DNA of 38,664 nucleotides, taken from positions 1-38,664 of the forward strand of contig DASXPS010000122.1 in the NCBI GenBank assembly GCA_036493475.1, in the 5' to 3' direction. This stretch comes from Sporichthyaceae bacterium (GTDB lineage: Bacteria > Actinomycetota > Actinomycetes > Sporichthyales > Sporichthyaceae). This document shows positions 6,741 through 15,947 of the stretch, piece by piece (within the stretch, counting starts at the first letter, position 1; each line of letters begins with the position of its first letter). Below the pieces are notes generated by a model. It was not told the origin of the DNA and made no database searches. It was given only the letters and a program-made list of their open reading frames with translations. A program made the position numbers and the translations under genes.

Positions 6741-8213
6741 GTGAAGAGCGCCGTCGAGACCCTCAACCCCACGCGGGTCCGGCTCACCGTCGAGGTCCCC
6801 TTCGAGGAACTCAAGCCCAGCGTGGACGCGGCGTACAAGAAGATCGCCGGGCAGGTCAACGTGCCCGGCTTCCGCAAGGGCAAGGTGCCGCCACGGATCA
6901 TCGACCAGCGTTTCGGTCGCGGCGCGGTGCTCGACGAGGCGGTCAACGCCGCGGTGCCGCAGTTCTACGGCAAGGCGGTGGAGGAGGCCGAGCTCATGGT
7001 GCTCGGCCAGCCGGAGGTGGACGTCAAGGAGTTCGCCGACGGCGCCCAGCTGACCTTCACCGTCGAGGTGGACGTCCGTCCGGAGTTCGAGCTGCCGGAC
7101 TACGAAAGCCTCGAGGTGACCGTCGACCTCGCCGAGGTGACCGAGGAAGAGGTGGACGAGCAGCTGGAGCTGCTGCGCGAGCGGTTCGGCACCCTGGTCG
7201 GCGTGGACCGCCCGGCGCAGGTCGACGACCACGTGTCCATCGACCTGTCCGGCAGGACCAAGGAGGGCCAGGAGATCGAGGACGCCCAGGCCACCGGCCT
7301 GACCTACGTGATCGGCTCCGGCTCCCTGGTCACCGGCCTGGACGGGGCGCTCGACGGCATGGCCGTGGACGAGTCGAAGACCTTCGCCTCCACCCTGGTC
7401 GCCGGCCCGCGCAAGGGTGAGGACGTCGATATCGAGGTCAAGCTGGTCTCGGTGAAAGTCCGCGAGCTCCCCGAGTTGGACGACGAGTTCGCTCAGACCG
7501 CCTCTTCCTTCGACACTCTGGAGGAGATGCGCGCGGACATGACCACCCGCATGGGGCAGCAGAAGAAGCTGATGCAGGGCGGCGCGGCCCGGGACAAGGT
7601 CCTCGAGGTGCTGCTGGAGAAAGTCGAGATCCCGCTGCCGGCTGCCTTCCTGCACCAGGAGGTGCACTACCGGCAGGACTCCATCGCCCAGCAACTGCAA
7701 CAGGCGGGCGCCACGCTGGAGGACTACCTGGAGCACGAGGGGCAGACCGCGGAGGAGTTCCACGCCGACGTGGAGAAGCGGGCCGAGGAGGCCATGCGGG
7801 CCCAGTTCCTGCTCGACGCGATCGCCAAAAAGGAAGAAATCACCGTCGACCAGCAGGAGCTCACCCGGCACCTGATCCAGCGCGCGGCGGGTAGCGGCCT
7901 GACCCCCGACCAGTATGCCCAGCAGGTCGTGCAGGCCGGGCAGGCGAACATGCTGGTCGCCGAGGTGGTCCGGGCGAAGGCCCTGGCGGTGGTGCTGCGC
8001 GGCGCCAAGGTCACCGACACGTCCGGTGCCGAGGTCGATCTGGCCGCGCTGCGCCCGGAGGGTGCCGAGGAGGTCGACGCGCTGGTCCGCGAGGAGATGG
8101 AGAAGCTCAGCGAGGCCGGCGGCGACCCCAACGCGCCGCTCAATGAGGTCTCCGACGACGAGGCCACCGCGGCCGACCCGGCCAGCCCCACCATCCCGGC
8201 CGCTCCGGAATAG
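6741..8213 (+). CDS. tig: Trigger factor (ribosome-associated chaperone, PPIase)
   Basis: The 490-residue protein opens with the ribosome-docking domain, including the L23-binding loop GFRKGKVP at residues 43-50. A central FKBP-type prolyl isomerase domain (about 155-245: VDDHVSIDLSGRTKEGQEIE, YVIGSGSLVTGLDGALDGM) follows, then the helical C-terminal chaperone domain. An acidic, Pro/Ala-rich tail from about residue 455 is common in actinobacterial trigger factors. It binds nascent chains at the ribosomal exit. GTG 6741 has AGGGAG at 6725-6730. It leads the tig-clpP1-clpP2-clpX cluster, but the 114-base gap before clpP1 allows separate control. Confidence 0.97.
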   Translation: MKSAVETLNPTRVRLTVEVPFEELKPSVDAAYKKIAGQVNVPGFRKGKVPPRIIDQRFGRGAVLDEAVNAAVPQFYGKAVEEAELMVLGQPEVDVKEFADGAQLTFTVEVDVRPEFELPDYESLEVTVDLAEVTEEEVDEQLELLRERFGTLVGVDRPAQVDDHVSIDLSGRTKEGQEIEDAQATGLTYVIGSGSLVTGLDGALDGMAVDESKTFASTLVAGPRKGEDVDIEVKLVSVKVRELPELDDEFAQTASSFDTLEEMRADMTTRMGQQKKLMQGGAARDKVLEVLLEKVEIPLPAAFLHQEVHYRQDSIAQQLQQAGATLEDYLEHEGQTAEEFHADVEKRAEEAMRAQFLLDAIAKKEEITVDQQELTRHLIQRAAGSGLTPDQYAQQVVQAGQANMLVAEVVRAKALAVVLRGAKVTDTSGAEVDLAALRPEGAEEVDALVREEMEKLSEAGGDPNAPLNEVSDDEATAADPASPTIPAAPE

Positions 8214-8327
8214 ACCTGCGCCGTCAGCGAAATCGGCCTTCCGGCCCGGCGCGGGTAAATGCCATCGCGTTAGTGTCGGATTCACAGACCTAGATCGTCG
8301 GCAGGATCGGCCGAGGTGAGGACGACA

Positions 8328-8927
8328 GTGGAGAACAGGAACGGCGAGAGCGGCGGCGGGCTCGGCGAGCGCGTCTACGAGCGGCTGTTGCGCGAGCGCA
8401 TCATCTTCCTCGGCTCCGAGGTCCGCGACGACATGGCCAACGCCCTGTGCGCGCAGATGCTCCTGCTGGCCGCCGAGGACCCGGAGAAGGACATCTGGCT
8501 GTACATCAACTCGCCGGGTGGTTCGGTTTCGGCGGGCATGGCCATCTACGACACCATGCAGTACGTCAAGAACGACGTCGCCACGGTCGCGATGGGCCTG
8601 GCCGCCTCGATGGGGCAGTTCCTGCTCTGCGCCGGCGCCAAGGGCAAGCGCTACGCCCTGCCGAACGCGCGGATCATGATGCACCAGCCGCTGGGTGGCC
8701 TCGGCGGTACCGCGTCGGACATCAAGATCCAGGCCGAGCAGATGCTGTACACCAAGAAGCGGCTGGCCGCGCTGATCGCGGAACACACCGGCCAGCCGGT
8801 GGAGCAGATCGAGACCGACTCCGACCGGGATCGGTGGTTCACCGCCGACGACGCCAGGGAGTACGGCTTCGTCGACCACGTCGTCAACAACGCCCGCGAG
8901 GTTGCCGGCGCCGGAGGTACCGCATGA
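8328..8927 (+). CDS. clpP1: ATP-dependent Clp protease proteolytic subunit 1
   Basis: This ClpP has 199 residues and a complete catalytic triad: Ser94 in [11 protein letters not shown], His119 in [11 protein letters not shown] and Asp168 in SDRDRWF. It forms heptameric rings that, with ClpP2, make the proteolytic barrel fed by ClpX or ClpC. I prefer GTG 8328, which has GAGGTGAGGA at 8313-8322 as ribosome binding site. A GTG at 8316 lies inside that element and would give 203 residues. Its stop overlaps the start of clpP2 (ATGA), so the two subunits are translationally coupled. Confidence 0.96.
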   Translation: MENRNGESGGGLGERVYERLLRERIIFLGSEVRDDMANALCAQMLLLAAEDPEKDIWLYINSPGGSVSAGMAIYDTMQYVKNDVATVAMGLAASMGQFLLCAGAKGKRYALPNARIMMHQPLGGLGGTASDIKIQAEQMLYTKKRLAALIAEHTGQPVEQIETDSDRDRWFTADDAREYGFVDHVVNNAREVAGAGGTA

Positions 8928-9559
8928 TGCTGCCCGAGTCCCGCTATGTGCTGCCGCGGTTCGTCGAGCGCACCAGCCAGGGCTACCGCGAGTACGACCC
9001 GTACGCGAAGTTGTTCGAGGAGCGGATCATCTTCCTCGGCGTGCAGGTCGACGACGCCTCGGCCAACGACGTCATGGCCCAGCTGCTCACGCTCGAGTCG
9101 ATGGACCCGGACCGGGACATCCAGATCTACATCAACTCACCGGGTGGCTCGTTCACCGCACTGACCGCGATCTACGACACCATCCAGTTCGTCAAGCCGG
9201 ACGTGCAGACGATCTGCATGGGCCAGGCCGCCTCCGCCGCGGCGGTTCTGCTGGCCGCGGGCACCCCCGGCAAGCGGCTGGCGCTGCCCAACGCGCGCAT
9301 CCTGATCCATCAGCCCGCGCTCGAGGGCTCCGGTGGTCAGGCCTCGGACGTGGAGATCATCGCCAACGAAGTGCTGCGCATGCGGGCCAAGCTCGAGGAC
9401 CTGCTGGCCAAGCACACCAACCAGGACATCGAGATCATCCGCCGGGACATCGAGCGGGACAAGATCCTCACCGCGGAGCAGGCCAAGGAATACGGCATCG
9501 TCGATGAGGTAATCAGCTCTCGCAAGGCCTCCCTGTTGTCGCTGACCAAGGGCGCCTGA
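8924..9559 (+). CDS. clpP2: ATP-dependent Clp protease proteolytic subunit 2
   Basis: The 211-residue ClpP paralogue carries its own triad: Ser104 in [11 protein letters not shown], His129 in [12 protein letters not shown] and Asp179 in IERDKILTA. In actinobacteria ClpP1 and ClpP2 assemble into a mixed two-ring tetradecamer. The start ATG 8924 overlaps the clpP1 stop, with GGAGGT at 8913-8918 inside the end of clpP1. A hairpin follows the stop codon (9566-9582), so readthrough into clpX may be limited. Confidence 0.97.
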   Translation: MMLPESRYVLPRFVERTSQGYREYDPYAKLFEERIIFLGVQVDDASANDVMAQLLTLESMDPDRDIQIYINSPGGSFTALTAIYDTIQFVKPDVQTICMGQAASAAAVLLAAGTPGKRLALPNARILIHQPALEGSGGQASDVEIIANEVLRMRAKLEDLLAKHTNQDIEIIRRDIERDKILTAEQAKEYGIVDEVISSRKASLLSLTKGA

Positions 9560-9565
9560 CCGGAG

Positions 9566-9582
9566 TTCCGCTTTGGGCGGAA
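9566..9582 (+). terminator. Short hairpin after clpP2
   Basis: TTCCGC (9566-9571) and GCGGAA (9577-9582) form a perfect 6-bp stem around TTTGG, seven bases after the clpP2 stop. There is no U-run, so it is at best a weak terminator or an mRNA-stabilising hairpin. A TAACGT hexamer at 9632-9637 could be a -10 box for a separate clpX promoter. Confidence 0.35.
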
Positions 9583-9678
9583 TCGTCCGACTCGCGCACG
9601 TAAGGTGATGTGAGGCGGGGCAAACGACAGGTAACGTCGGGGCACCCAAGGGCGGATCGGGCAAGGGAGACAGTCGGC

Positions 9679-10959
9679 GTGGCACGCATCGGTGACGGTG
9701 GCGACCTCCTCAAGTGCTCCTTCTGCGGGAAGAGCCAGAAGCAGGTCAAGAAGCTCATCGCGGGCCCTGGCGTCTACATCTGTGACGAGTGCATCGACCT
9801 GTGCAACGAGATCATTGAAGAGGAACTCTCCGAGTCCTCCGAGATGCGCTGGGACGAGCTGCCCAAGCCGATTGAGATCTGCGAGTTCCTCGACCAGTAC
9901 GTGGTGGGGCAGGAGACCGCGAAGAAGGCGCTCGCGGTCGCCGTCTACAACCACTACAAGCGGGTCCAGGCCGGCGAGGCCGCCAAGGGCACCGACTCCG
10001 TCGAACTGGCCAAGTCCAACATCCTGCTCATCGGCCCCACCGGGTGCGGCAAGACCCACCTGGCGCAGACGCTGGCCCGCATGCTCAACGTCCCGTTCGC
10101 AATTGCTGATGCCACCGCGCTCACCGAGGCTGGCTATGTCGGTGAGGACGTGGAGAACATCCTGCTCAAGCTGATTCAGGCGGCCGACTACGACGTCAAG
10201 AAGGCCGAGACCGGGATCATCTACATCGACGAGGTCGACAAGATCGCCCGCAAGAGCGAGAACCCGTCGATCACCCGCGACGTGTCCGGTGAGGGCGTGC
10301 AGCAGGCGCTGCTGAAGATCCTCGAGGGCACCACCGCGTCGGTCCCCCCGCAGGGCGGGCGCAAGCACCCGCATCAGGAGTTCATCCAGATCGACACCAC
10401 CAACGTGCTGTTCATCGTGGGTGGCGCCTTCGCCGGGCTGGAGAAGATCATCGAGGGCCGGGTCGGCAAGAAGGGCATCGGCTTCTCCGCGACGCTGCAC
10501 TCCAAGGTCGACCTGGACAAGACCGACTCGTTCGGTGACGTCATGCCCGAGGACCTGTTGAAGTTCGGCATGATCCCGGAGTTCGTCGGTCGCCTGCCGG
10601 TCATCACCTCGGTGCGCAACCTCGACCGCGACGCGCTGGTGAAGATCCTCAACGAGCCGCGCAACGCGCTGGTGAAGCAGTACCAGAAGCTCTTCGAGCT
10701 GGACAACGTCGGGCTGGAGTTCACCCCGGACTCGCTCGAGGCCATCGCCGACCAGGCAATCCTGCGCGCCACCGGCGCCCGCGGCCTGCGCGCGATCATG
10801 GAAGAGGTCCTGCTCTCGGTGATGTACGAGTTGCCCAGCCGCAAGGACGTGGCTCGTGTGGTGGTCACCCGCGAGGTGGTGCTGGAGAACGTCAATCCCA
10901 CGCTGGTGCCGCGCGAGGTCGAGCCCAAGCGCCGCGCCCCCCGCGAGAAGTCGGCCTAA
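9679..10959 (+). CDS. clpX: ATP-dependent Clp protease ATP-binding subunit ClpX
   Basis: This AAA+ unfoldase has 426 residues. The N-terminal zinc-binding domain has Cys13, Cys16, Cys35 and Cys38 (KCSFCGKS...[10 protein letters not shown]). The Walker A motif GPTGCGKT is at 119-126, Walker B is [11 protein letters not shown], and sensor/pore segments include [15 protein letters not shown]. The C-terminal small AAA domain ends in an Arg/Lys-rich tail. It recognises and unfolds substrates for ClpP1P2. GTG 9679 is chosen because the zinc domain begins at once and AAGGGAGA lies upstream; earlier in-frame codons give only an Arg-rich extension. Its TAA overlaps the stop of the convergent methyltransferase by four bases. 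Confidence 0.97.
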   Translation: MARIGDGGDLLKCSFCGKSQKQVKKLIAGPGVYICDECIDLCNEIIEEELSESSEMRWDELPKPIEICEFLDQYVVGQETAKKALAVAVYNHYKRVQAGEAAKGTDSVELAKSNILLIGPTGCGKTHLAQTLARMLNVPFAIADATALTEAGYVGEDVENILLKLIQAADYDVKKAETGIIYIDEVDKIARKSENPSITRDVSGEGVQQALLKILEGTTASVPPQGGRKHPHQEFIQIDTTNVLFIVGGAFAGLEKIIEGRVGKKGIGFSATLHSKVDLDKTDSFGDVMPEDLLKFGMIPEFVGRLPVITSVRNLDRDALVKILNEPRNALVKQYQKLFELDNVGLEFTPDSLEAIADQAILRATGARGLRAIMEEVLLSVMYELPSRKDVARVVVTREVVLENVNPTLVPREVEPKRRAPREKSA

Positions 10960-11882
10960 GGCAGCGAGCGCACGCCAATCTCGCCACGCTTGACCGCGAG
11001 GAAGATGTGGTAGCCACACAGCCCTTGCTTGAGCGCGAAGTACTGATTGCGGGCAGCTATGGCATTGCCGTGAGCGGACCTGCTGCGTAGGCGGAGCGCG
11101 TGGAGCAGGTAACCCAGAAAGCGCAGATGGGCCAAGCGATACAACCGCCTCGACGACGGCACCACGTTTTCGGTCGCATCTTGTTCTCGAGCAACGTCGA
11201 AGCCGGCGGCCTGAATATCGCGCCGGAACTGCTCCACGCTGTCGATGGATGGCACCGCCCAACCCTCCAGCCACGATCGCATGAGGGCGGCTTCATCCTG
11301 CGACAGCTCGTTCTTGATCGCGAAGCCGTCCGCAACGATGAGCCGACCGCCCGGCCGCAAAATGCGGTACGCCTCGCGGAGAAAGTCCAGTTTCTTCTCG
11401 GCGTGACAGACGCTCTCGATCGCCCACACCACGTCGAATGAGGCGTCCGGCAAACCTGTCGCCACGAAGTCCCGTTGCTCGAAGTGAGCCAGCTCGGAGA
11501 CCGTCGCCCGGGCCGCGTTCCGCTTGGCGGTCCGGACCTGAGACTCGCTCAGCGTGATTCCGAGAACGCGACAGCCGATATTTCGGCCGAGATAGATCGC
11601 GCTGCCGCCAACGCCGCAACCGGCGTCCAGGACACTGTCCGACCCGCGGATGCCCGCCCACTCGGCCAGGACCTGATTTTCTCGTTGCAGTGCTGCCGCA
11701 AGCGTCTTCGTCGATGAGTCCCAGTAGCCGAAGTGCATGGCCATTTGACTGCCCAGGCGCCAGACGAGCCGATAGTCCAGCTCGGCCGCGGCGTAATACC
11801 TGACGATCGACCGCGCATCGGCCGTCATCGACGTGGGCAGACGCGGCACTGTCTCCAACGCCGCGGGATCCGTGTCCGGCAC
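10956..11882 (-). CDS. SAM-dependent small-molecule methyltransferase
   Basis: The 308-residue protein has a HFGYWD segment before the SAM domain, then [16 protein letters not shown] (motif I), [18 protein letters not shown] and [39 protein letters not shown]. This layout matches the tocopherol/sterol/polyketide-type C- and O-methyltransferases; I cannot assign the substrate. GTG 11882 has GGGAGG just upstream on the minus strand. The gene is inserted between clpX and valS. Three sampled 60-base lines in it (11041-11220) average about 61% G+C, below most neighbours, which suggests transfer. It is divergent from a second, unrelated-looking methyltransferase, with a 210-base shared upstream region. 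Confidence 0.87.
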   Translation of the reverse strand: MPDTDPAALETVPRLPTSMTADARSIVRYYAAAELDYRLVWRLGSQMAMHFGYWDSSTKTLAAALQRENQVLAEWAGIRGSDSVLDAGCGVGGSAIYLGRNIGCRVLGITLSESQVRTAKRNAARATVSELAHFEQRDFVATGLPDASFDVVWAIESVCHAEKKLDFLREAYRILRPGGRLIVADGFAIKNELSQDEAALMRSWLEGWAVPSIDSVEQFRRDIQAAGFDVAREQDATENVVPSSRRLYRLAHLRFLGYLLHALRLRSRSAHGNAIAARNQYFALKQGLCGYHIFLAVKRGEIGVRSLP

Positions 11883-12092
11883 GTGGACCTCCCAGCAAGC
11901 CGGGACCTCGACGAATCTGTTCCGATGTCAATCCCGGGGTGGGCGGGCTGCGGAGGACGGCCGCGCTCATGCTGCCAGAGACGGGGCCGTGGTTGGAAGC
12001 GTTGGCGGTCCGTAAGCTACGCGCTCCTGTCCGGTAAGGCGGTTCGGTCCTACCGTCGTGCCATCAGCGGCACGTGACGGGAGGTCACGGCA

Positions 12093-13145
12093 ATGGACGA
12101 GGCGAAGCTCGAACAGTTCATGGGCGCGGTGGTCGGGCACATGACCGGCGCCGCGGTGTGCTTCCAGATCTGGCTCGGTGAACGGACCGGGCTGTGGCGG
12201 GCCATGGCGGGCGCCGGCCCGCTGACCGCAGCGCAACTGGCCGCGAAGGCGGGGACCCAGCCGCGGCTGACCGAGGAGTGGCTGAAGAGCAACGCCGCGT
12301 CGGGGTTGGTCGCGCACGACGTTGCCGCGGGAACGTTTTCGCTGTCCGAGGAGGCCGCGATGGCGCTGGCGATCGACACCTCGCCGGTGTTCGTTGCCCG
12401 GGGCATGGACGTCATCGGGTCGCTCTACACGGACATCGACAAGATCGCGGGCGCGGTGTGCGGTGATGGCAAGCTGGCCTGGGGCGATCACCATCCCCAC
12501 CTGTTCTCCGGCACCGAGTGGTTCTTCCGCACCGGCTACCAGGCGTTCCTGACCACCACATGGATCCCGGCGATGGACGGGGTCGCGGACCTGCTCAGCG
12601 CCGGCGGGACCGTCGCGGACATCGGCTGTGGGCACGGCGCCTCGGCGGTGGTGATTGCGCAGGGCTTCCCCGCCGCCCGTGTGCACGGCTTCGACTTCCA
12701 CGAGCCCTCGGTGCAGGTCGCGGGCAAGCGCGCCGCGGAGGCCGGGGTGGCGGACCGCACCACGTTCAGCGTCGCGACCGCGAAGAGCTACCCCGGCAGC
12801 TACGACCTGATCTGCTTCTTCGACTGCCTGCACGACATGGGCGACCCGGTCGGCATCGCCGCCTACGCCCGTGAACACCTCACCGATGGCGGCTCGGTGC
12901 TGCTGGTGGAACCGTTCGCGCTCGACGGCCCGGCGAACATCACCGACAACCCGATGGCCCCGATCCTTTACATGGCCTCGGCCAGCGTGTGCAGCCCGAA
13001 CTCGCTGTCCCAGGAGGTGGGTGCGGCCATCGGCGCCCAGGCCGGGCCGGGCAAGCTGCGCGAGGTGCTGGCCGAGGCCGGCTTCTCCCAGTTCGAGGTC
13101 GTCGCCTCCTCGCCGATGAACCTGGTCATCCAGGCCCGCGTCTGA
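12093..13145 (+). CDS. Methyltransferase with N-terminal winged-helix-like domain
   Basis: In this 350-residue protein the N-terminal ~100 residues are helical and winged-helix-like (LTAAQLAAKAGTQPRLTEEWLKSNAASGLV), as in dimerisation domains of O-methyltransferases. The SAM domain follows: VADIGCGHGASAVVIAQGFP, VHGFDFHEPSV, YDLICFFDCLHDM and LTDGGSVLLVEPFA. The family is widespread in actinobacteria without a known substrate. ATG 12093 is preceded by GGGAGGT. The palindromic repeat at 13171-13216 follows the stop by 25 bases and may end its transcript before valS. Confidence 0.85.
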   Translation: MDEAKLEQFMGAVVGHMTGAAVCFQIWLGERTGLWRAMAGAGPLTAAQLAAKAGTQPRLTEEWLKSNAASGLVAHDVAAGTFSLSEEAAMALAIDTSPVFVARGMDVIGSLYTDIDKIAGAVCGDGKLAWGDHHPHLFSGTEWFFRTGYQAFLTTTWIPAMDGVADLLSAGGTVADIGCGHGASAVVIAQGFPAARVHGFDFHEPSVQVAGKRAAEAGVADRTTFSVATAKSYPGSYDLICFFDCLHDMGDPVGIAAYAREHLTDGGSVLLVEPFALDGPANITDNPMAPILYMASASVCSPNSLSQEVGAAIGAQAGPGKLREVLAEAGFSQFEVVASSPMNLVIQARV

Positions 13146-13170
13146 CGTTCCACCCGCTACGCCACGACCC

Positions 13171-13216
13171 GGCGTCCGCTCAACCGTGAGGTATAGCTCA
13201 CGGTTGGACGGACGCC
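13171..13216. repeat. Palindromic dispersed repeat (copy 1, complete)
   Basis: The left arm GGCGTCCGCTCAACCGTGAG (13171-13190) and the right arm 13197-13216 pair at 18 of 20 positions plus one G-T wobble, around the 6-base loop GTATAG. The same 20-base arm recurs with one change at 38642-38661, so this is a repeat and not only a local terminator. It sits between a methyltransferase gene and valS. It could also act as a terminator, although no T-run follows. Confidence 0.8.
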
Positions 13217-13264
13217 CGGGCTGCGTGGGGGGAAACGGATTCGAAGGCGTGTCATCGCGCTCCG

Positions 13265-13277
13265 TAGACTCGGGCCG
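13265..13277 (+). promoter_or_regulatory. Leaderless-type -10 box for valS
   Basis: TAGACT (13265-13270) is separated by only six bases (CGGGCC) from the valS GTG at 13277, and no ribosome binding site is present. That spacing puts the transcription start on the start codon, a common leaderless arrangement in actinobacteria. The -35 region is weak (TTCGAA at 13240-13245, 19-base spacer). Confidence 0.5.
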
Positions 13278-15895
13278 TGAGTGACGCGCCCGCCAGTGAT
13301 CTGCCCACCCGTTACGCCCCGGCCGAGGTCGAGGCGAGCCTGTACGACCGGTGGGTGGCCGCGCGGTACTTCGAGGTGGACCCGAAGTCCGACAAGCCGC
13401 CGTACGCCATCGTCATCCCACCACCGAACGTCACCGGGTCGCTGCACCTCGGGCACGCCTTCGAGCACACGCTGATCGACGCGCTGGTGCGCCGCCGGCG
13501 CATGCAGGGCTACGAGGCGCTGTGGCTGCCCGGCATGGACCATGCGGGCATCGCCACGCAGAACGTCGTCGAGCGCGAACTCGGCAAGGAGGGCATCTCC
13601 CGCCACGACCTGGGCCGCGAGGCGTTCGTGGACAAGGTCTGGGAATGGAAGGCCGAGTCCGGCGGCAAGATCCTGGGCCAGATGCGCCGACTCGGCGACG
13701 GCGTCGCCTGGGAGCGGGAGCGTTTCACCATGGACGCCGGTCTGTCCCGCGCCGTGCTCACCATGTTCAAGCGGCTGTACTCCGACGGCCTGATCTACCG
13801 GGCCAACCGGATCACCAACTGGTGCCCACGCTGCCACACGGCACTGTCCGACATCGAGGTCGAGCACACCGAGGACGCCGGTGAACTCGTCTCCATCCGC
13901 TACGGCGACGGGGATAACGCGATCGTGGTCGCCACCACCCGGGCTGAGACCATGCTCGGCGACACCGCGGTCGCGGTGCATCCCGAGGACGAGCGGTACC
14001 GGCACCTGGTCGGCACCACCGTCGAGCTGCCGCTGACCGGGCGTCAGATCCCGATCGTCGCTGACGAGCACGTCGACCCGGCGTTCGGCACCGGCGCGGT
14101 CAAGGTGACCCCGGCGCACGACCCGAACGACTTCGAGATCGGCAAGCGGCACAACCTGCCGGAGCTGACGATCATGGACGACCACGCGGCGATCACCGCG
14201 CACGGTCCGTTCCTGGGCATGGACCGCTACGAGGCCCGCCCCGCGGTCGTCGCCGCGCTGCGCGCGCAGGGCCGCATCGTGGCGGAGAAGCGGCCGTACC
14301 TGCACGCGGTCGGGCACTGCTCGCGGTGCAAGACCGTGGTCGAGCCGCGGCTGTCGCTGCAGTGGTACGTCAACGTCGCGCCACTGGCCAAGGCCGCCGG
14401 CGACGCGGTGCGCGACGGGCGGGTCACTGTCCACCCCAAGGAGATGGAACCGCGCTGGTTCGCCTGGGTGGACAACATGCACGACTGGTGCATCTCCCGG
14501 CAGCTGTGGTGGGGCCACCGCATCCCGGTCTGGTATGGCCCCGACGGCGAATTACGCTGCGTCGGCCCGGACGAGGAGCCGCCCGGCGAGGGCTGGACGC
14601 AGGACCCGGACGTGCTCGACACCTGGTTCTCCAGTGGTCTGTGGCCGTTCTCCACGTTGGGCTGGCCGGAGCGCACCGCCGAACTCGAGCGGTTCTATCC
14701 GACCTCGGTGCTGGTCACCGGCTACGACATCCTGTTCTTCTGGGTCGCCCGGATGATGATGTTCGGCCTGTACGCCATGGATGCTGACGGGCCGTCAGGT
14801 TCGATGCCATTCCGGACCATCGCGCTGCATGGCATGGTGCGCGACCAGTTCGGCAAGAAGATGAGCAAGTCGTTCGGCAACGCCATCGACCCGCTGGACT
14901 GGATGGACGCCTACGGTTCCGACGCGCTGCGCTTCACGCTGGCCCGTGGCGCCAATCCCGGCACCGACGTGCCGATCGGTGAGGACTGGGTCGCGGGCAG
15001 CCGAAACTTCTGCAACAAGCTGTGGAACGCCACCCGCTTCGCGTTGATGAACGGCGCCAAGATCGCCGACCTGCCGCCGCGCGACCAGCTGTCCGCCGCG
15101 GACCGGTGGATGCTCTCCCGATTGCACGCCACCCTCGCCGAGGTCGACGCGTTCTACGAGGACTACGAGTTCGCCAAGGCCACCGAGGCGCTCTACCACT
15201 TGGTTTGGGACGAGTTCTGCGACTGGTACCTGGAGTTGGCCAAGGCCCCGCTGGCCGCCGGGGGAGCTGCCGCCGAAACCACCAGAATCGTGCTCGGCCA
15301 CGTGCTCGATGTGGTGCTGCGCCTGCTGCACCCCGTCGTGCCGTTCGTCACCGAGACGCTGTGGACCACGCTGACCGGGCAGGAGTCGGTGGTCATCGCT
15401 GCCTGGCCGCAGGTGCGCGCCGACCGCGCCGACGCCGACGCCGAGGCGCAGATCGCCGCGGTGCAGAACCTGGTTACCGAGATCCGCCGGTTCCGCGCCG
15501 ACCAAGGTGTGCCGCCGAGCAAGAAGGTCTCCGCCCGGATTGCCACCGACGGTTCGGTCGCGGGGCCGGCCGAGTACGCGGACCAGGTCGCTGCGCTCAC
15601 CCGGCTGACGCTCCAGGACGCCCTCACCGCCGGCGCCACGCTGACCGTGCCCGGTGCCCGGGTGGAGCTGGACCTGTCCGGCGCGGTCGACGTCGAGGCC
15701 GAGCGGGCCCGGTTGGCCAAGGACCTGGCCGCGGCGCGATCGGAGATCGAGGCGGCCAACACCAAGCTGGCCAATCAGGATTTCCTGGCCAAGGCACCCG
15801 AGCAGGTGGTGGCGAAGATCCGCGCCCGACTGGCCGCCGGCGAGGCCGACGTCGCCCGGATCACCGCCGCCCTTGACGCCCTGGGGTCCGCGTGA
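13277..15895 (+). CDS. valS: Valine--tRNA ligase
   Basis: This class I synthetase has 872 residues. The HIGH motif appears as HLGH at 57-60 after PPPNVTGSL, and KMSKS is at 528-532 in [10 protein letters not shown]. The CP1 editing domain includes [24 protein letters not shown]. The tRNA-binding anticodon domain (about 600-760) and a C-terminal coiled coil ([28 protein letters not shown]) complete a full-length ValS. It charges tRNA-Val and hydrolyses mischarged threonine. GTG 13277 seems to be a leaderless start. I see no T-box leader. folC follows after 52 bases. Confidence 0.97.
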   Translation: MSDAPASDLPTRYAPAEVEASLYDRWVAARYFEVDPKSDKPPYAIVIPPPNVTGSLHLGHAFEHTLIDALVRRRRMQGYEALWLPGMDHAGIATQNVVERELGKEGISRHDLGREAFVDKVWEWKAESGGKILGQMRRLGDGVAWERERFTMDAGLSRAVLTMFKRLYSDGLIYRANRITNWCPRCHTALSDIEVEHTEDAGELVSIRYGDGDNAIVVATTRAETMLGDTAVAVHPEDERYRHLVGTTVELPLTGRQIPIVADEHVDPAFGTGAVKVTPAHDPNDFEIGKRHNLPELTIMDDHAAITAHGPFLGMDRYEARPAVVAALRAQGRIVAEKRPYLHAVGHCSRCKTVVEPRLSLQWYVNVAPLAKAAGDAVRDGRVTVHPKEMEPRWFAWVDNMHDWCISRQLWWGHRIPVWYGPDGELRCVGPDEEPPGEGWTQDPDVLDTWFSSGLWPFSTLGWPERTAELERFYPTSVLVTGYDILFFWVARMMMFGLYAMDADGPSGSMPFRTIALHGMVRDQFGKKMSKSFGNAIDPLDWMDAYGSDALRFTLARGANPGTDVPIGEDWVAGSRNFCNKLWNATRFALMNGAKIADLPPRDQLSAADRWMLSRLHATLAEVDAFYEDYEFAKATEALYHLVWDEFCDWYLELAKAPLAAGGAAAETTRIVLGHVLDVVLRLLHPVVPFVTETLWTTLTGQESVVIAAWPQVRADRADADAEAQIAAVQNLVTEIRRFRADQGVPPSKKVSARIATDGSVAGPAEYADQVAALTRLTLQDALTAGATLTVPGARVELDLSGAVDVEAERARLAKDLAAARSEIEAANTKLANQDFLAKAPEQVVAKIRARLAAGEADVARITAALDALGSA

Positions 15896-15947
15896 GGTCC
15901 CAGCGTCCCGCTCGGGGTGGGGCGCGCGGTGTGGGGGTGGCGCCACA

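Noticed and set aside
8214-8315. ClgR-type operator upstream of clpP1
   Set aside because: I looked for a CGC-N5-GCG type dyad and found no convincing match, although ClgR control is known for this operon in other actinobacteria.
5238-8879. Very long minus-strand open frame spanning the MFS gene and all of tig and clpP1 in antisense
   Set aside because: Only the 5238-6500 part has transporter features and a ribosome binding site. The rest is an antisense shadow caused by GC codon bias over well-recognised plus-strand genes.
9337-11274. Long minus-strand frame antisense to clpX
   Set aside because: It is a shadow of clpX and of the neighbouring methyltransferase in another frame, with no recognisable motif.
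13146-13276. T-box leader for valS
   Set aside because: No TGGNACCGCG-like T-box sequence or specifier stem is visible; the hairpin here is the dispersed palindrome.
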